Source: JALUUH01 sp964636675
GTDB lineage: Bacteria; Pseudomonadota; Gammaproteobacteria; S012-40
Reading direction: 5' to 3'
Assembly: GCA_964636675.1 (NCBI GenBank)
Contig: CAZWUO010000016.1
Coordinates: 1-36,364, forward strand
Length of the DNA stretch: 36,364 bases
Shown: one piece after another, positions 17,365 to 25,116 of the stretch
Layout of the letters: each line of letters opens with the position of its first letter
Numbering within the stretch: position 1 is the first letter of the stretch
Program-made: the position numbers and the translations under genes
Notes under the pieces: model-generated
Told to the model about the DNA's origin: nothing
The model's database searches: none
Seen by the model: the letters and a program-made list of their open reading frames with translations, nothing else

Positions 17365-18138
17365 ATGAAGGCAGTAATACTTGCGGGTGGATATGGCACC
17401 CGCATATCTGAAGAGACACATCTGAAGCCAAAACCCATGATAGATCTCGGCGGTAAGCCCATGCTATGGCATATTATGAAGCTCTATTCATTTCATGGAG
17501 TCAATGAGTTCGTTATTTGCTGCGGCTACAAGGGTTACATCATTAAGGAATATTTTGCTAACTATTTTTTACACATGTCAGATGTCACATTTGATATGAA
17601 GAATAATTCCATGCAGGTGCATCATCAAAAAGCCGAGCCCTGGAAGGTTACCTTGGTTGACACCGGTGAAGGAACCTTGACGGGAGGACGACTCAAGCGA
17701 GTGGCTGAGTATATTAAGGACGATGTGGCATTTTGTTTTACTTATGGGGACGGTGTGTCTAACGTTGATATAGGTAAGCTAATAAGTTTCCACCAGCGGC
17801 ATGCAAAATTAGCAACGGTTACTGCTGTTCGTCCCCCTGGGCGTTATGGCGCATTAGAAATGCGCGAAAAAAATGTCGTTGGTTTTACTGAAAAACCGAG
17901 AGGTGATGGCGGATTGATTAATGGTGGTTTTTTTGTATTATCGCCCAAGTGTCTTGATTTGATCGACGATGATTTTACTCGCTGGGAAGGAACTCCAATG
18001 AATTCTCTGGCAAGTCGTGGTGAAATGATGGCATTTCATCATGCTGGGTTTTGGCAACCCATGGATACATTGCGCGATAAAAACTATCTCGAAGACCTAT
18101 GGCTAAGCGCTACTCCACCTTGGAAGGTCTGGGAGTGA
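17365..18138 (+). CDS. rfbF: Glucose-1-phosphate cytidylyltransferase
   Basis: This 257-residue RfbF (also called DdhA) makes CDP-glucose from CTP and glucose 1-phosphate. The pyrophosphorylase signature LAGGYGTR lies at residues 6-13, followed by KPKPMIDLGGKPMLWHIMKLY. FTYGDGVSNVDI holds the catalytic Asp, and GFTEKPRGDGGLINGGFFV and HAGFWQPMDTLRDKNYLEDLW are typical of the family. Length and N-terminus match RfbF when the ATG at 17365 is used; TTAGGTGG lies about 7 bases upstream. It is the first gene of an operon with overlapping stop/start codons. The next start is a GTG overlapping this stop. Confidence 0.97.
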   Translation: MKAVILAGGYGTRISEETHLKPKPMIDLGGKPMLWHIMKLYSFHGVNEFVICCGYKGYIIKEYFANYFLHMSDVTFDMKNNSMQVHHQKAEPWKVTLVDTGEGTLTGGRLKRVAEYIKDDVAFCFTYGDGVSNVDIGKLISFHQRHAKLATVTAVRPPGRYGALEMREKNVVGFTEKPRGDGGLINGGFFVLSPKCLDLIDDDFTRWEGTPMNSLASRGEMMAFHHAGFWQPMDTLRDKNYLEDLWLSATPPWKVWE

Positions 18139-19214
18139 TTCAATTTTCCAATGTCTACGAAGGTAGAAGGGTATTGATCACCGGGCACACTGGTTTTAAA
18201 GGCAGTTGGTTAGCATTATGGTTGCATAAACTAGGTGCTGAAGTTGCGGGAATTTCTTTAGCTCCTCGCCATAATCCAAATCATTGGGATTTATTGAGCC
18301 TTAATATAAAGGACTATAGTGTGGATATTCGTGACGCGAAAAAAGTCCAAGATATTGTTGCTGAAATCCGTCCTGAAATAGTTTTTCATCTTGCTGCGCA
18401 GCCACTCGTTCGATATTCGTATTTGCAGCCAATTGAAACGTGGTCTACCAATGTCATAGGAACAGTACACTTGCTTGAGGCTTGCCGTGTGGTTGGTTCT
18501 ATTAAAGGGATTGTTGTTATTACCAGTGATAAAGTTTATGCCAATCAAGAGCGGCCTGAGGGTTATCGTGAGGGAGATCGTTTAGGTGGTCATGACCCGT
18601 ATAGCGCGTCCAAGGCGGCTTGCGAGCTGGTGATTGATAGTTACCGAAATGCTTTTTTCAACTTGCCGGCTAAACCCTTGTTGGCGTCAGCGCGTGCTGG
18701 GAATGTCGTTGGTGGCGGTGATTGGTCGGAAGATCGGCTAATTCCAGATGTTGTTCGATCAATGAATCATCATAACTCGCTGCTTATTCGTTTGCCAAGC
18801 GCGACTCGCCCTTGGCAGCACGTGCTCGACTGTCTTTCGGGTTATTTAGTCTTAGGTCAAAAACTTATCCAGAGATGCAAAAATTGCGCGACTGCTTGGA
18901 ATTTTGGCCCGGGTTTCGAAGGAAATCGCAGCGTTCGTGATGTACTTTTATTATTACAAAAAGAATGGCCAGGTTTACAATGGAGACAGTCTGAGGATGT
19001 GCATCCGCATGAAACCAGCGTGCTCTCGCTGGATCATTCTAAGGCGGCGAGGGAGCTGGGATGGAAGCCTGTATGGCAATTTGAGCAGGCATTGCAGGCA
19101 ACCGCAGAGTGGTATCATTGTCATCAGGATCAGGAAATTATTTTGTCCGTCAAGCAACTTGACTCTTATCTTAAAGATGCTCTTGCATTAGGCTTGCCCT
19201 GGGTTTTTAAATGA
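18135..19214 (+). CDS. rfbG: CDP-glucose 4,6-dehydratase
   Basis: This 359-residue SDR enzyme (RfbG/DdhB) converts CDP-D-glucose to CDP-4-dehydro-6-deoxy-D-glucose. It shows the Rossmann motif ITGHTGFKGSWLALWL near the N-terminus, FHLAAQPLVRYSY, VITSDKVYAN with the catalytic Asp/Lys, and YSASKAACE (YxxxK). RPWQHVLDCLSGYL is characteristic. The GTG at 18135 is preferred over the ATG at 18099. It gives the family's usual length, overlaps the rfbF TGA as GTGA, and AAGG lies about 9 bases upstream. Without a neighbouring RfbH the keto sugar would not be 3-deoxygenated, so it probably feeds the epimerase and C-methyltransferase that follow. Confidence 0.97.
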   Translation: MIQFSNVYEGRRVLITGHTGFKGSWLALWLHKLGAEVAGISLAPRHNPNHWDLLSLNIKDYSVDIRDAKKVQDIVAEIRPEIVFHLAAQPLVRYSYLQPIETWSTNVIGTVHLLEACRVVGSIKGIVVITSDKVYANQERPEGYREGDRLGGHDPYSASKAACELVIDSYRNAFFNLPAKPLLASARAGNVVGGGDWSEDRLIPDVVRSMNHHNSLLIRLPSATRPWQHVLDCLSGYLVLGQKLIQRCKNCATAWNFGPGFEGNRSVRDVLLLLQKEWPGLQWRQSEDVHPHETSVLSLDHSKAARELGWKPVWQFEQALQATAEWYHCHQDQEIILSVKQLDSYLKDALALGLPWVFK

Positions 19215-19762
19215 ATCTAAATACTACTTCTATCGCTGGGTTGATGCGGGTTGAAGTAGCGTCTTATTTGGATCAACGAGGTTCATTAACCCGATTTTAT
19301 GATCAGGATGCACTGCATGAGCTTGTAGGATCGCGGAGAATTTTACAGGTAAACCATTCACTGACCCACTCTGTTGGCGCCGTTCGCGGATGCCATTATC
19401 AGCAGTCGCCGCATCTTGAAATAAAGATGGTGCGTTGCTTACGTGGAAGGGCGTGGGATGTGGTTGTGGATTTGCGCGCAGGGTCTTCGACATTTCTTGC
19501 CTGGCATGCTGAGGAGCTATCAGCCACTAATAATATAATGATGATTATCCCCGAAGGGTGTGCTCATGGGTTTCAGGTATTGCAGAAAGACACCGAATTA
19601 CTTTATTTTCACACCGCTTCTTATTCAGCTTCTGCCGAAGGCGGTGTTCGGCCCACCGATCCAATATTGAATATTGAATGGCCGCTGCCTATGCAAGATG
19701 TTTCGGATCGTGATCGGCAACATCCGTTGCTTACAGTAGAATTCACGGGGCTGGTCGTATGA
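19211..19762 (+). CDS. RmlC-like dTDP/CDP-4-keto-6-deoxysugar epimerase
   Basis: This is a 183-residue cupin of the dTDP-4-dehydrorhamnose 3,5-epimerase (RmlC) family. It shows the catalytic-histidine segment VRGCHYQQSPHLEIKMVRCLRG (here given as family pattern RGxHxQ), WDVVVDLR, IPEGCAHGFQVL, and TDPILNIEWPL near the C-terminus. Family members epimerise C3, C5 or both of 4-keto-6-deoxy nucleotide sugars. In this operon the likely substrate is CDP-4-dehydro-6-deoxyglucose. The start overlaps the rfbG stop as ATGA, and the stop overlaps the next start the same way. Whether it acts at C3, C5 or both cannot be read from sequence. Confidence 0.9.
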   Translation: MNLNTTSIAGLMRVEVASYLDQRGSLTRFYDQDALHELVGSRRILQVNHSLTHSVGAVRGCHYQQSPHLEIKMVRCLRGRAWDVVVDLRAGSSTFLAWHAEELSATNNIMMIIPEGCAHGFQVLQKDTELLYFHTASYSASAEGGVRPTDPILNIEWPLPMQDVSDRDRQHPLLTVEFTGLVV

Positions 19763-20982
19763 ATTGCCGTCATTGTAATCGGTCATTGCCCCATACTTTT
19801 CTTGACCTCGGGTTTGCACCTCCTTCAAATGCTTATCTCACCAAAGAAGATTTAACAAAACCAGAGTTGAGCTATCCTCTTAAGCTCAAAGTCTGTACTC
19901 ACTGTTGGTTGGTGCAGACTGAAGATTATGCCTCGGTAGATGAATTATTTTCTTCAGATTATGCGTACTTCTCATCTACATCCTTGACTTGGCTAGCGCA
20001 TGCAAAGAGTTATACGGAGAGTGTTATCGAGAGCTTAGGATTAAATGCGAATTCTTTTGTTGTCGAAATCGCTGCTAACGATGGCTATTTGTTGAAAAAT
20101 TTTGTTAATGCTGACATTCCCTGTTTGGGCATAGAGCCTACCGAAAGTACCGCTGCGGTCGCAGAAAATTTGAACATCCCTATTCAACGAAAATTTTTTA
20201 CCGAGAGTCTAGCCCGACAACTTCAAGTAGATGGCAGACAGGCAGATTTGATTATTGGGAATAATGTTTACGCTCATGTACCCGATATCAATGACTTTAC
20301 CATGGGGCTTAAAGTAGCGTTGAAGGAGGGTGGTACCATTACCTTGGAATTCCCTCATTTAATGAGGTTCATCGAAAACACGCAATTCGACACGGTATAC
20401 CATGAGCATTTTTCGTATCTGTCTCTTTATACGGTTATTCGTATGTTTAAATACGCAGGTCTGAAGGTAATCGATGTAGAAGAATTGTCAACCCACGGGG
20501 GAAGTCTGCGCATATTTGCGTGCCATCAAACAGATCTAAGAATTGTGGCGGAATCAATAGCCAGTGTATTAAGCGAAGAAAAAATACGGGGGTTGCAACA
20601 ATTAGAGATTTATCAAAAATTTCAAGCGAGAGCCGATAGAATCAAGGATGAATTTTTATTATTTTTATTGAAAAAAAAAACACAAGGCCAACGAGTGCTT
20701 GCATACGGAGCTGCTGCCAAAGGGAATACTTTACTTAATTATGCTGGAGTAAAGAAAGATTTATTACCTTTGGTTTGTGATGCTGCACCAGCGAAACAAG
20801 GAAAATTTCTGCCAGGAAGTCATATTCCAATTTGCAGGCCGGAGCTTATTAAAGAATGTAATCCGGACTATTTGCTCATTCTTCCATGGAATATAGCAGA
20901 CGAAATAACAAAAAAATTTATACGTCCGTGTGGCAAGCCTGAATTTTATGTAACGGCTATTCCTCGACTGGTGATAACATGA
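19759..20982 (+). CDS. TylC3/EvaC-like sugar C-methyltransferase
   Basis: This is a 407-residue NDP-hexose C-methyltransferase. The N-terminal zinc-binding domain has two CxxC pairs, MNCRHC and KVCTHCWLVQ (~residues 3-6 and 45-48). The SAM domain has VVEIAANDGYLLKNF, NNVYAHVPDINDF and TLEFPHLMRFIENTQFDTVYHEHFSYLSL; the YHEHxSY segment contains the catalytic His/Tyr group of the TylC3/EvaC family. The C-terminal domain has VLAYGAAAKGNTLLNY and VCDAAPAKQGKFLPGSHIPI. Such enzymes add a methyl at C3 of 4-keto sugars. The predicted step is C-methylation of the CDP-4-keto-6-deoxyhexose. It overlaps its neighbours by ATGA at both ends. Confidence 0.93.
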   Translation: MNCRHCNRSLPHTFLDLGFAPPSNAYLTKEDLTKPELSYPLKLKVCTHCWLVQTEDYASVDELFSSDYAYFSSTSLTWLAHAKSYTESVIESLGLNANSFVVEIAANDGYLLKNFVNADIPCLGIEPTESTAAVAENLNIPIQRKFFTESLARQLQVDGRQADLIIGNNVYAHVPDINDFTMGLKVALKEGGTITLEFPHLMRFIENTQFDTVYHEHFSYLSLYTVIRMFKYAGLKVIDVEELSTHGGSLRIFACHQTDLRIVAESIASVLSEEKIRGLQQLEIYQKFQARADRIKDEFLLFLLKKKTQGQRVLAYGAAAKGNTLLNYAGVKKDLLPLVCDAAPAKQGKFLPGSHIPICRPELIKECNPDYLLILPWNIADEITKKFIRPCGKPEFYVTAIPRLVIT

Positions 20983-21815
20983 GTCGAATAATATTGCTTA
21001 CCGGAGGTACCGGGTTTGTTGGTAAACAAATACTCAATGTACTGCGTGAGTTTAATGTATCTGTACGAGCGGTAGTGCGTGATGGCAGTGAATCAAAAAT
21101 TGCAAATCTGCCTTTGTTAGAAAAAATTATTGCTACACCAGATGTTTTTGCGCAAAGTCCTGAGTGGTGGAAAGGTGTGTGTGAAGGCGTAGATACGATC
21201 ATTCATGTTGCGTGGTATACAGAACCTGGAAAGTACCAGCAGTCTTCTAAAAATATTGACTGCCTGCGAGGAACTCTCGATCTGGCTGCGGGTGCGATTC
21301 AGGCGAAGGTGCGCCGCTTTGTTGGCGTTGGAACTTGTTTTGAATATGATTTTACAACCGGAATGATGTTTGAGAATACTGTATTAAATCCTCTATCACC
21401 TTATGCGGCAGCCAAAGCTGCTTTATTTACCACATTTTCGCAATGGTTCCCTAGCCAGAAAATGGAGTTTGCGTGGTGTAGACTCTTTTACCTCTATGGA
21501 GAAGGTGAAGATGAAAGAAGATTAGTGCCTTATATACATGCAAGATTGGCAATAGGTCAACCTGCAGAGTTGACGAGCGGTAATCAAATTAGAGATTTTC
21601 TCGACGTTCGTGACGCATCCAGTATGCTAGTCAAAGCAGCATTAAGTTCACAACAAGGTGCCATAAATATTTGCTCGGGTATTCCCATCACTATTCGTCA
21701 GTTGGCAGAAAATATCGCAGATACCTATGGACGCCGTGATCTACTTCAATTTGGGGTTTTTCCTGAAGATGTACTCGATCCGCCTTGTGTGGTGGGTGTA
21801 AGAAGAAAGCAATAA
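20979..21815 (+). CDS. NAD(P)-dependent SDR epimerase/reductase
   Basis: This is a 278-residue extended SDR protein. It shows the Rossmann motif LTGGTGFVGKQIL, HVAWYTEPGKY, the catalytic Ser/Thr region VGVGTCFEYDF, and YAAAKAALF (YxxxK). The likely role is reduction of the 4-keto group of the C-methylated CDP-sugar to finish it; epimerisation is an alternative. The C-terminus ends DPPCVVGVRRKQ, roughly 15-20 residues shorter than I expect for this family. I found no continuation in another frame, so it may be a genuine short end or a lost tail. It overlaps the upstream gene by ATGA. Confidence 0.88.
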   Translation: MSRIILLTGGTGFVGKQILNVLREFNVSVRAVVRDGSESKIANLPLLEKIIATPDVFAQSPEWWKGVCEGVDTIIHVAWYTEPGKYQQSSKNIDCLRGTLDLAAGAIQAKVRRFVGVGTCFEYDFTTGMMFENTVLNPLSPYAAAKAALFTTFSQWFPSQKMEFAWCRLFYLYGEGEDERRLVPYIHARLAIGQPAELTSGNQIRDFLDVRDASSMLVKAALSSQQGAINICSGIPITIRQLAENIADTYGRRDLLQFGVFPEDVLDPPCVVGVRRKQ

Positions 21816-21833
21816 AAGTATTATTGGATATCG

Positions 21834-22889
21834 ATGACGCTCCTATACGAAGTGAAACAGTTTCCCCTTTTTCAGAACCGCATGTATAACACGGAAATTG
21901 AGGCAAAAGCCTGTCCTAAAGGCGATGTTCGTATAGTGGAAAATCCTAATACGGGACTCATATATAACGAGTTATTTAATCCAGACATTATGAAATATGA
22001 TAAGGACTACCAAAATGAACAGGCAATAAGTCCGCTATTTTATCAACATCTCGTATCTGTTTCTGAAATCATAGCTAAGAATATGGGTAAAGAATCTATT
22101 GTCGAAATTGGATGTGGAAAGGGTACATTTCTTAATATTCTGCAGAAAAACGGTTTTGATATTAGAGGTTTTGATCCGATCTATGAAGGCATGAATCCAC
22201 TCATTATCAAAGCGTATTATTCTACGCGTGCTGACCTGCATGCAAAGGGCATAATATTGCGTCATGTGCTTGAGCATATTCAAGACCCGCTGCGATTTCT
22301 TGAAAAATTAAACGAAGTAAATGGTAATAATGGAAAGATATATATTGAAGTACCTTGCTTTGATTGGATATGCAAACGCAAGGCGTGGTTCGACATTTTT
22401 TACGAGCACGTAAATTATTTTAGGCTTGCAGATTTTTTTCGTATGTTCGATGTTATTTATGAAAGTGGCTATACTTTTGGTGGACAGTATTTATATCTTA
22501 TTGCTGATTTGGCGAGTTTAAAGAGCCCAAAGTTGCTGTTGCAGGATAGAATAAAATTTCCCGAAGGCTTTGATCAGGGCATAACACAGGGTTTCATACC
22601 TCCCAAACATGGTGTGCTTTCTATATGGGGGGGTGCTTCAAAAGGTGTTATTTTTTCACTGCTTAAGCAAAGGAGTGGTTGCACCATTGATCTGGTCATT
22701 GATATAAATTCTGCTAAGCAGGGTAAATATTTGCCAGCGATAGGTTTGCGGGTTTTTTCTCCCGAGGAGGCACTATCTCTGCTACCCGCCGGTTCTACTA
22801 TTTATGTAATGAACTCTAACTATATGGAGGAAATTATACAAATGTCGAGCAATGCGTATCACTATATCGGGGTAGACGATGAGCAATGA
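21834..22889 (+). CDS. C-methyltransferase-like protein lacking zinc ligands
   Basis: This is a 351-residue class I methyltransferase. SAM motif I is IVEIGCGKGTFLNIL (~residues 89-103). ILRHVLEHIQDPLRFLEKL and YIEVPCFDWICKRKAWFDIFYEHVNYF follow. A C-terminal C-methyltransferase-type domain begins LSIWGGASKGVIFSLL. Relatives start with a zinc ribbon of two CxxC pairs. Here the first pair is absent, and the second position reads RIVENPNTGLIYN, although PKGDVRI and the YN-LFNP segment around it are conserved. The domain is thus degenerate, and the frame upstream of the ATG has a stop after six codons. It may methylate another sugar position or act as a structural relative. GGA lies about 7 bases upstream. 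Confidence 0.82.
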   Translation: MTLLYEVKQFPLFQNRMYNTEIEAKACPKGDVRIVENPNTGLIYNELFNPDIMKYDKDYQNEQAISPLFYQHLVSVSEIIAKNMGKESIVEIGCGKGTFLNILQKNGFDIRGFDPIYEGMNPLIIKAYYSTRADLHAKGIILRHVLEHIQDPLRFLEKLNEVNGNNGKIYIEVPCFDWICKRKAWFDIFYEHVNYFRLADFFRMFDVIYESGYTFGGQYLYLIADLASLKSPKLLLQDRIKFPEGFDQGITQGFIPPKHGVLSIWGGASKGVIFSLLKQRSGCTIDLVIDINSAKQGKYLPAIGLRVFSPEEALSLLPAGSTIYVMNSNYMEEIIQMSSNAYHYIGVDDEQ

Positions 22890-23313
22890 ATTTGAGAGAG
22901 AAGTTGTTGCTCGAATAATCGAAAATTCAAATGATAAAACACTGTTAAAAGCAGGCAATGAGTTTTTATTTGCGTCAATTAATTCTAAGTATTCGTATAA
23001 CTTCGCTTGGATGGGGCGCCCAATTATTCAGTACCCACAAGATATTGTAGCTATGCAGGAATTAGTCTGGTCGATTAAACCAGATCTGATAATAGAAACG
23101 GGTATCGCTCATGGGGGGTCGTTGATATTGAGTGCTTCATTACTTGCAATGCTTGATTATACGGATGCCGTGGAGTCGGGCGTGATGTTAGACCCAAAAT
23201 CAGCGGTGTGGGAGTATCTTAAAAAACACCTTGAGTATCAAATTGACCAGAACATTGAAAATAAGCTGCTAATTACGGTTGCACCTCACGGGTATTTGAA
23301 ACGTGTCAAATAA
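22879..23313 (+). CDS. CmcI/rhamnosyl O-methyltransferase-like, internally deleted
   Basis: This is a 144-residue remnant of the cephalosporin-hydroxylase (CmcI)/rhamnosyl O-methyltransferase family, whose members are about 240-250 residues. The N-terminal part is normal through residue ~107: FAWMGRPIIQYPQDIVAMQELVW, IIETGIAHGGSLILSASLLAMLDY and AVESGVMLDPK. It then jumps directly to the family's C-terminus, SAVWEYLKKHLEYQIDQ to LLITVAPHGYLKRV. About 95-100 residues of the centre, including the acidic SAM/metal-binding segment, are missing without a frameshift. The junction is near 23191-23202. The start overlaps the upstream gene by 11 bases. The protein is probably inactive as an enzyme. 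The family reading rests on my knowledge of intact homologues. Confidence 0.8.
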   Translation: MSNEFEREVVARIIENSNDKTLLKAGNEFLFASINSKYSYNFAWMGRPIIQYPQDIVAMQELVWSIKPDLIIETGIAHGGSLILSASLLAMLDYTDAVESGVMLDPKSAVWEYLKKHLEYQIDQNIENKLLITVAPHGYLKRVK

Positions 23314-23328
23314 CATGTTGTATGTAGC

Positions 23329-25116
23329 ATGATTAAACAGCATATTATTGAAATGGAAATTATGGAACCTTTGGCACAGGTTGCAAAAAAAGCATATTTT
23401 GACGGAGATCTTATTCATGCTGAGAGATGTTATCGTAGCTTATTGAAAAACAGCCCTGAGAGTGCTCCCATCAATGGAGCCATAGGGAGCGTATTATTAG
23501 ATCAACGAAGATATACTGAAGCAGCTTCATTTTTTCGAAAAGCGAATGCTATTGTACCAAATGACGCTAATATTACTTATAGCCTGGGTCAATGTTATTA
23601 CTATCAATTAGATTATGATGAGGCGCTTTACTGGTATAAGATAACGCTTGCGTTACAGCCCTCAATGTTTTCTGCACATAACAGCATGGCGGCGATCTAC
23701 GGTTTGCATCGAGCCTATCACAGGGCGAGGCAGCACCTTGTTAAGGCGCTTGAGATTAAACCTGAAAGTGCCGTTGCCCATTTTAATCTTGGTATTTTAC
23801 AATGTGAAACGGGAAACCTCGACCAAGGCTGTGCTTTGTTGCGTAAATCTATTCAGCTTGATCCCAACAAAAGCATGAAGTATTCCGCGTTATTATTTCA
23901 TCTGCATTACCAGTCGCGATTAGAAAAAGAGTTTCTTTATAATAAACATCGTGAGTGGAATAAAAAATATGCGGCGAGTCTCTGCGAGAGGATTAAACAT
24001 CGTAATTCGAAAGTTCCCAATCGGCGTTTAAAAATAGCTTATATTTCCCCTGATTTTCATATGCACTCTGTATCCGTTTTATTTGTAGGTATTTTGAAAT
24101 CTCATCATCGAGATCAGTACGAAATTTTTTGCTATTCAGACGGAGAAATAAGCGATGGTATGTCTGTTACGCTAAAAAAAATGGCGGATCATTGGTGTGA
24201 TATAAACCATAAAAGTGATGCGTACGTATTGCAGCGCATACAAGAGGATGAAATTGATATACTTGTCGATCTTGCTGGGCACACCGGTGACAATCGTCTA
24301 CAAATGATGTCTTATAAACCAGCGCCTATCCAAGTGACTTATCTAGGTTATCCAAATACCACGGGCTTGGATGCAATCAATTATCGATTAACGGATGAGT
24401 GGGCCGATCCAGTTGAGGAAAAGGGTCAATATTACTCAGAAAAGCTCATACGTATTCCAGATGGTTTTTTGTGTTTTCAGCCTGCGGTCAATATTCCTGA
24501 TGTCGCTCCTGCGCCGTTTAACAAAAATGGCTACATCACGTTTGGATCGTTTAATAATTTGCAAAAAATTAACACTCAAGTTATCTCCCTCTGGGCGAGT
24601 GTATTAAATTCTGTTAATAATAGCAGGATTGTATTGAAAGCAAGAGGGTTGGATGATGATGACGCTCGGCAACGCATCTTTAGCGAGTTTTCTCAGTTAG
24701 AAGTTGTTGCCGAACGAATTACTTTGTTAAATTACGAAGAAAATATTGGCGATCATCTGGTGAATTATAGCTTGATAGACATAGCGCTGGAAACGTTTCC
24801 ATATAATGGCACTGTGACGACATGCGAGGCCTTATGGATGGGAGTTCCGGTTATCACCTTAAGAGGAGATATGCACATCTCTCGTGTGGGTGAAAGTATA
24901 ATGTATCAAGCGGGTCTGCCAGACTTGATTGCAGAGACATCGGAAAATTATATAAAAATAGCGACAGATATTTCTAATAACCCGGAATTAATTAATCATC
25001 TTCGGGGGAATTTACGACCCCATCTCGCTCATTCTAAACTGATGGATGCTAAGGGTTTCATAGGTCATTTAGAATCTATATACAGAGATATGTGGCATTG
25101 TTATTGTGAAAATTAA
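23329..25116 (+). CDS. TPR-GT41 O-linked glycosyltransferase (SPINDLY/OGT-like)
   Basis: This 595-residue protein is organised like the one at 13645. TPR repeats cover ~residues 15-185 (AERCYRSLLKNSPES, ALYWYKITLALQPSMFSAH, GCALLRKSIQLDPNK). A GT41 domain covers ~230-590. IAYISPDFHMHSVSV has the conserved His at 246. GYITFGSFNNLQKIN has Lys413, equivalent to the OGT nucleotide-binding lysine. TYLGYPNTTGLD and DIALETFPYNGTVTTCEALWMGVPV are also present. It is a second candidate flagellin O-glycosyltransferase, probably the transferase for the CDP-sugar made by the operon it closes. The start could also be the ATG at 23353; neither has a strong ribosome-binding site. Its end overlaps the convergent gene by 4 bases. 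Confidence 0.92.
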   Translation: MIKQHIIEMEIMEPLAQVAKKAYFDGDLIHAERCYRSLLKNSPESAPINGAIGSVLLDQRRYTEAASFFRKANAIVPNDANITYSLGQCYYYQLDYDEALYWYKITLALQPSMFSAHNSMAAIYGLHRAYHRARQHLVKALEIKPESAVAHFNLGILQCETGNLDQGCALLRKSIQLDPNKSMKYSALLFHLHYQSRLEKEFLYNKHREWNKKYAASLCERIKHRNSKVPNRRLKIAYISPDFHMHSVSVLFVGILKSHHRDQYEIFCYSDGEISDGMSVTLKKMADHWCDINHKSDAYVLQRIQEDEIDILVDLAGHTGDNRLQMMSYKPAPIQVTYLGYPNTTGLDAINYRLTDEWADPVEEKGQYYSEKLIRIPDGFLCFQPAVNIPDVAPAPFNKNGYITFGSFNNLQKINTQVISLWASVLNSVNNSRIVLKARGLDDDDARQRIFSEFSQLEVVAERITLLNYEENIGDHLVNYSLIDIALETFPYNGTVTTCEALWMGVPVITLRGDMHISRVGESIMYQAGLPDLIAETSENYIKIATDISNNPELINHLRGNLRPHLAHSKLMDAKGFIGHLESIYRDMWHCYCEN

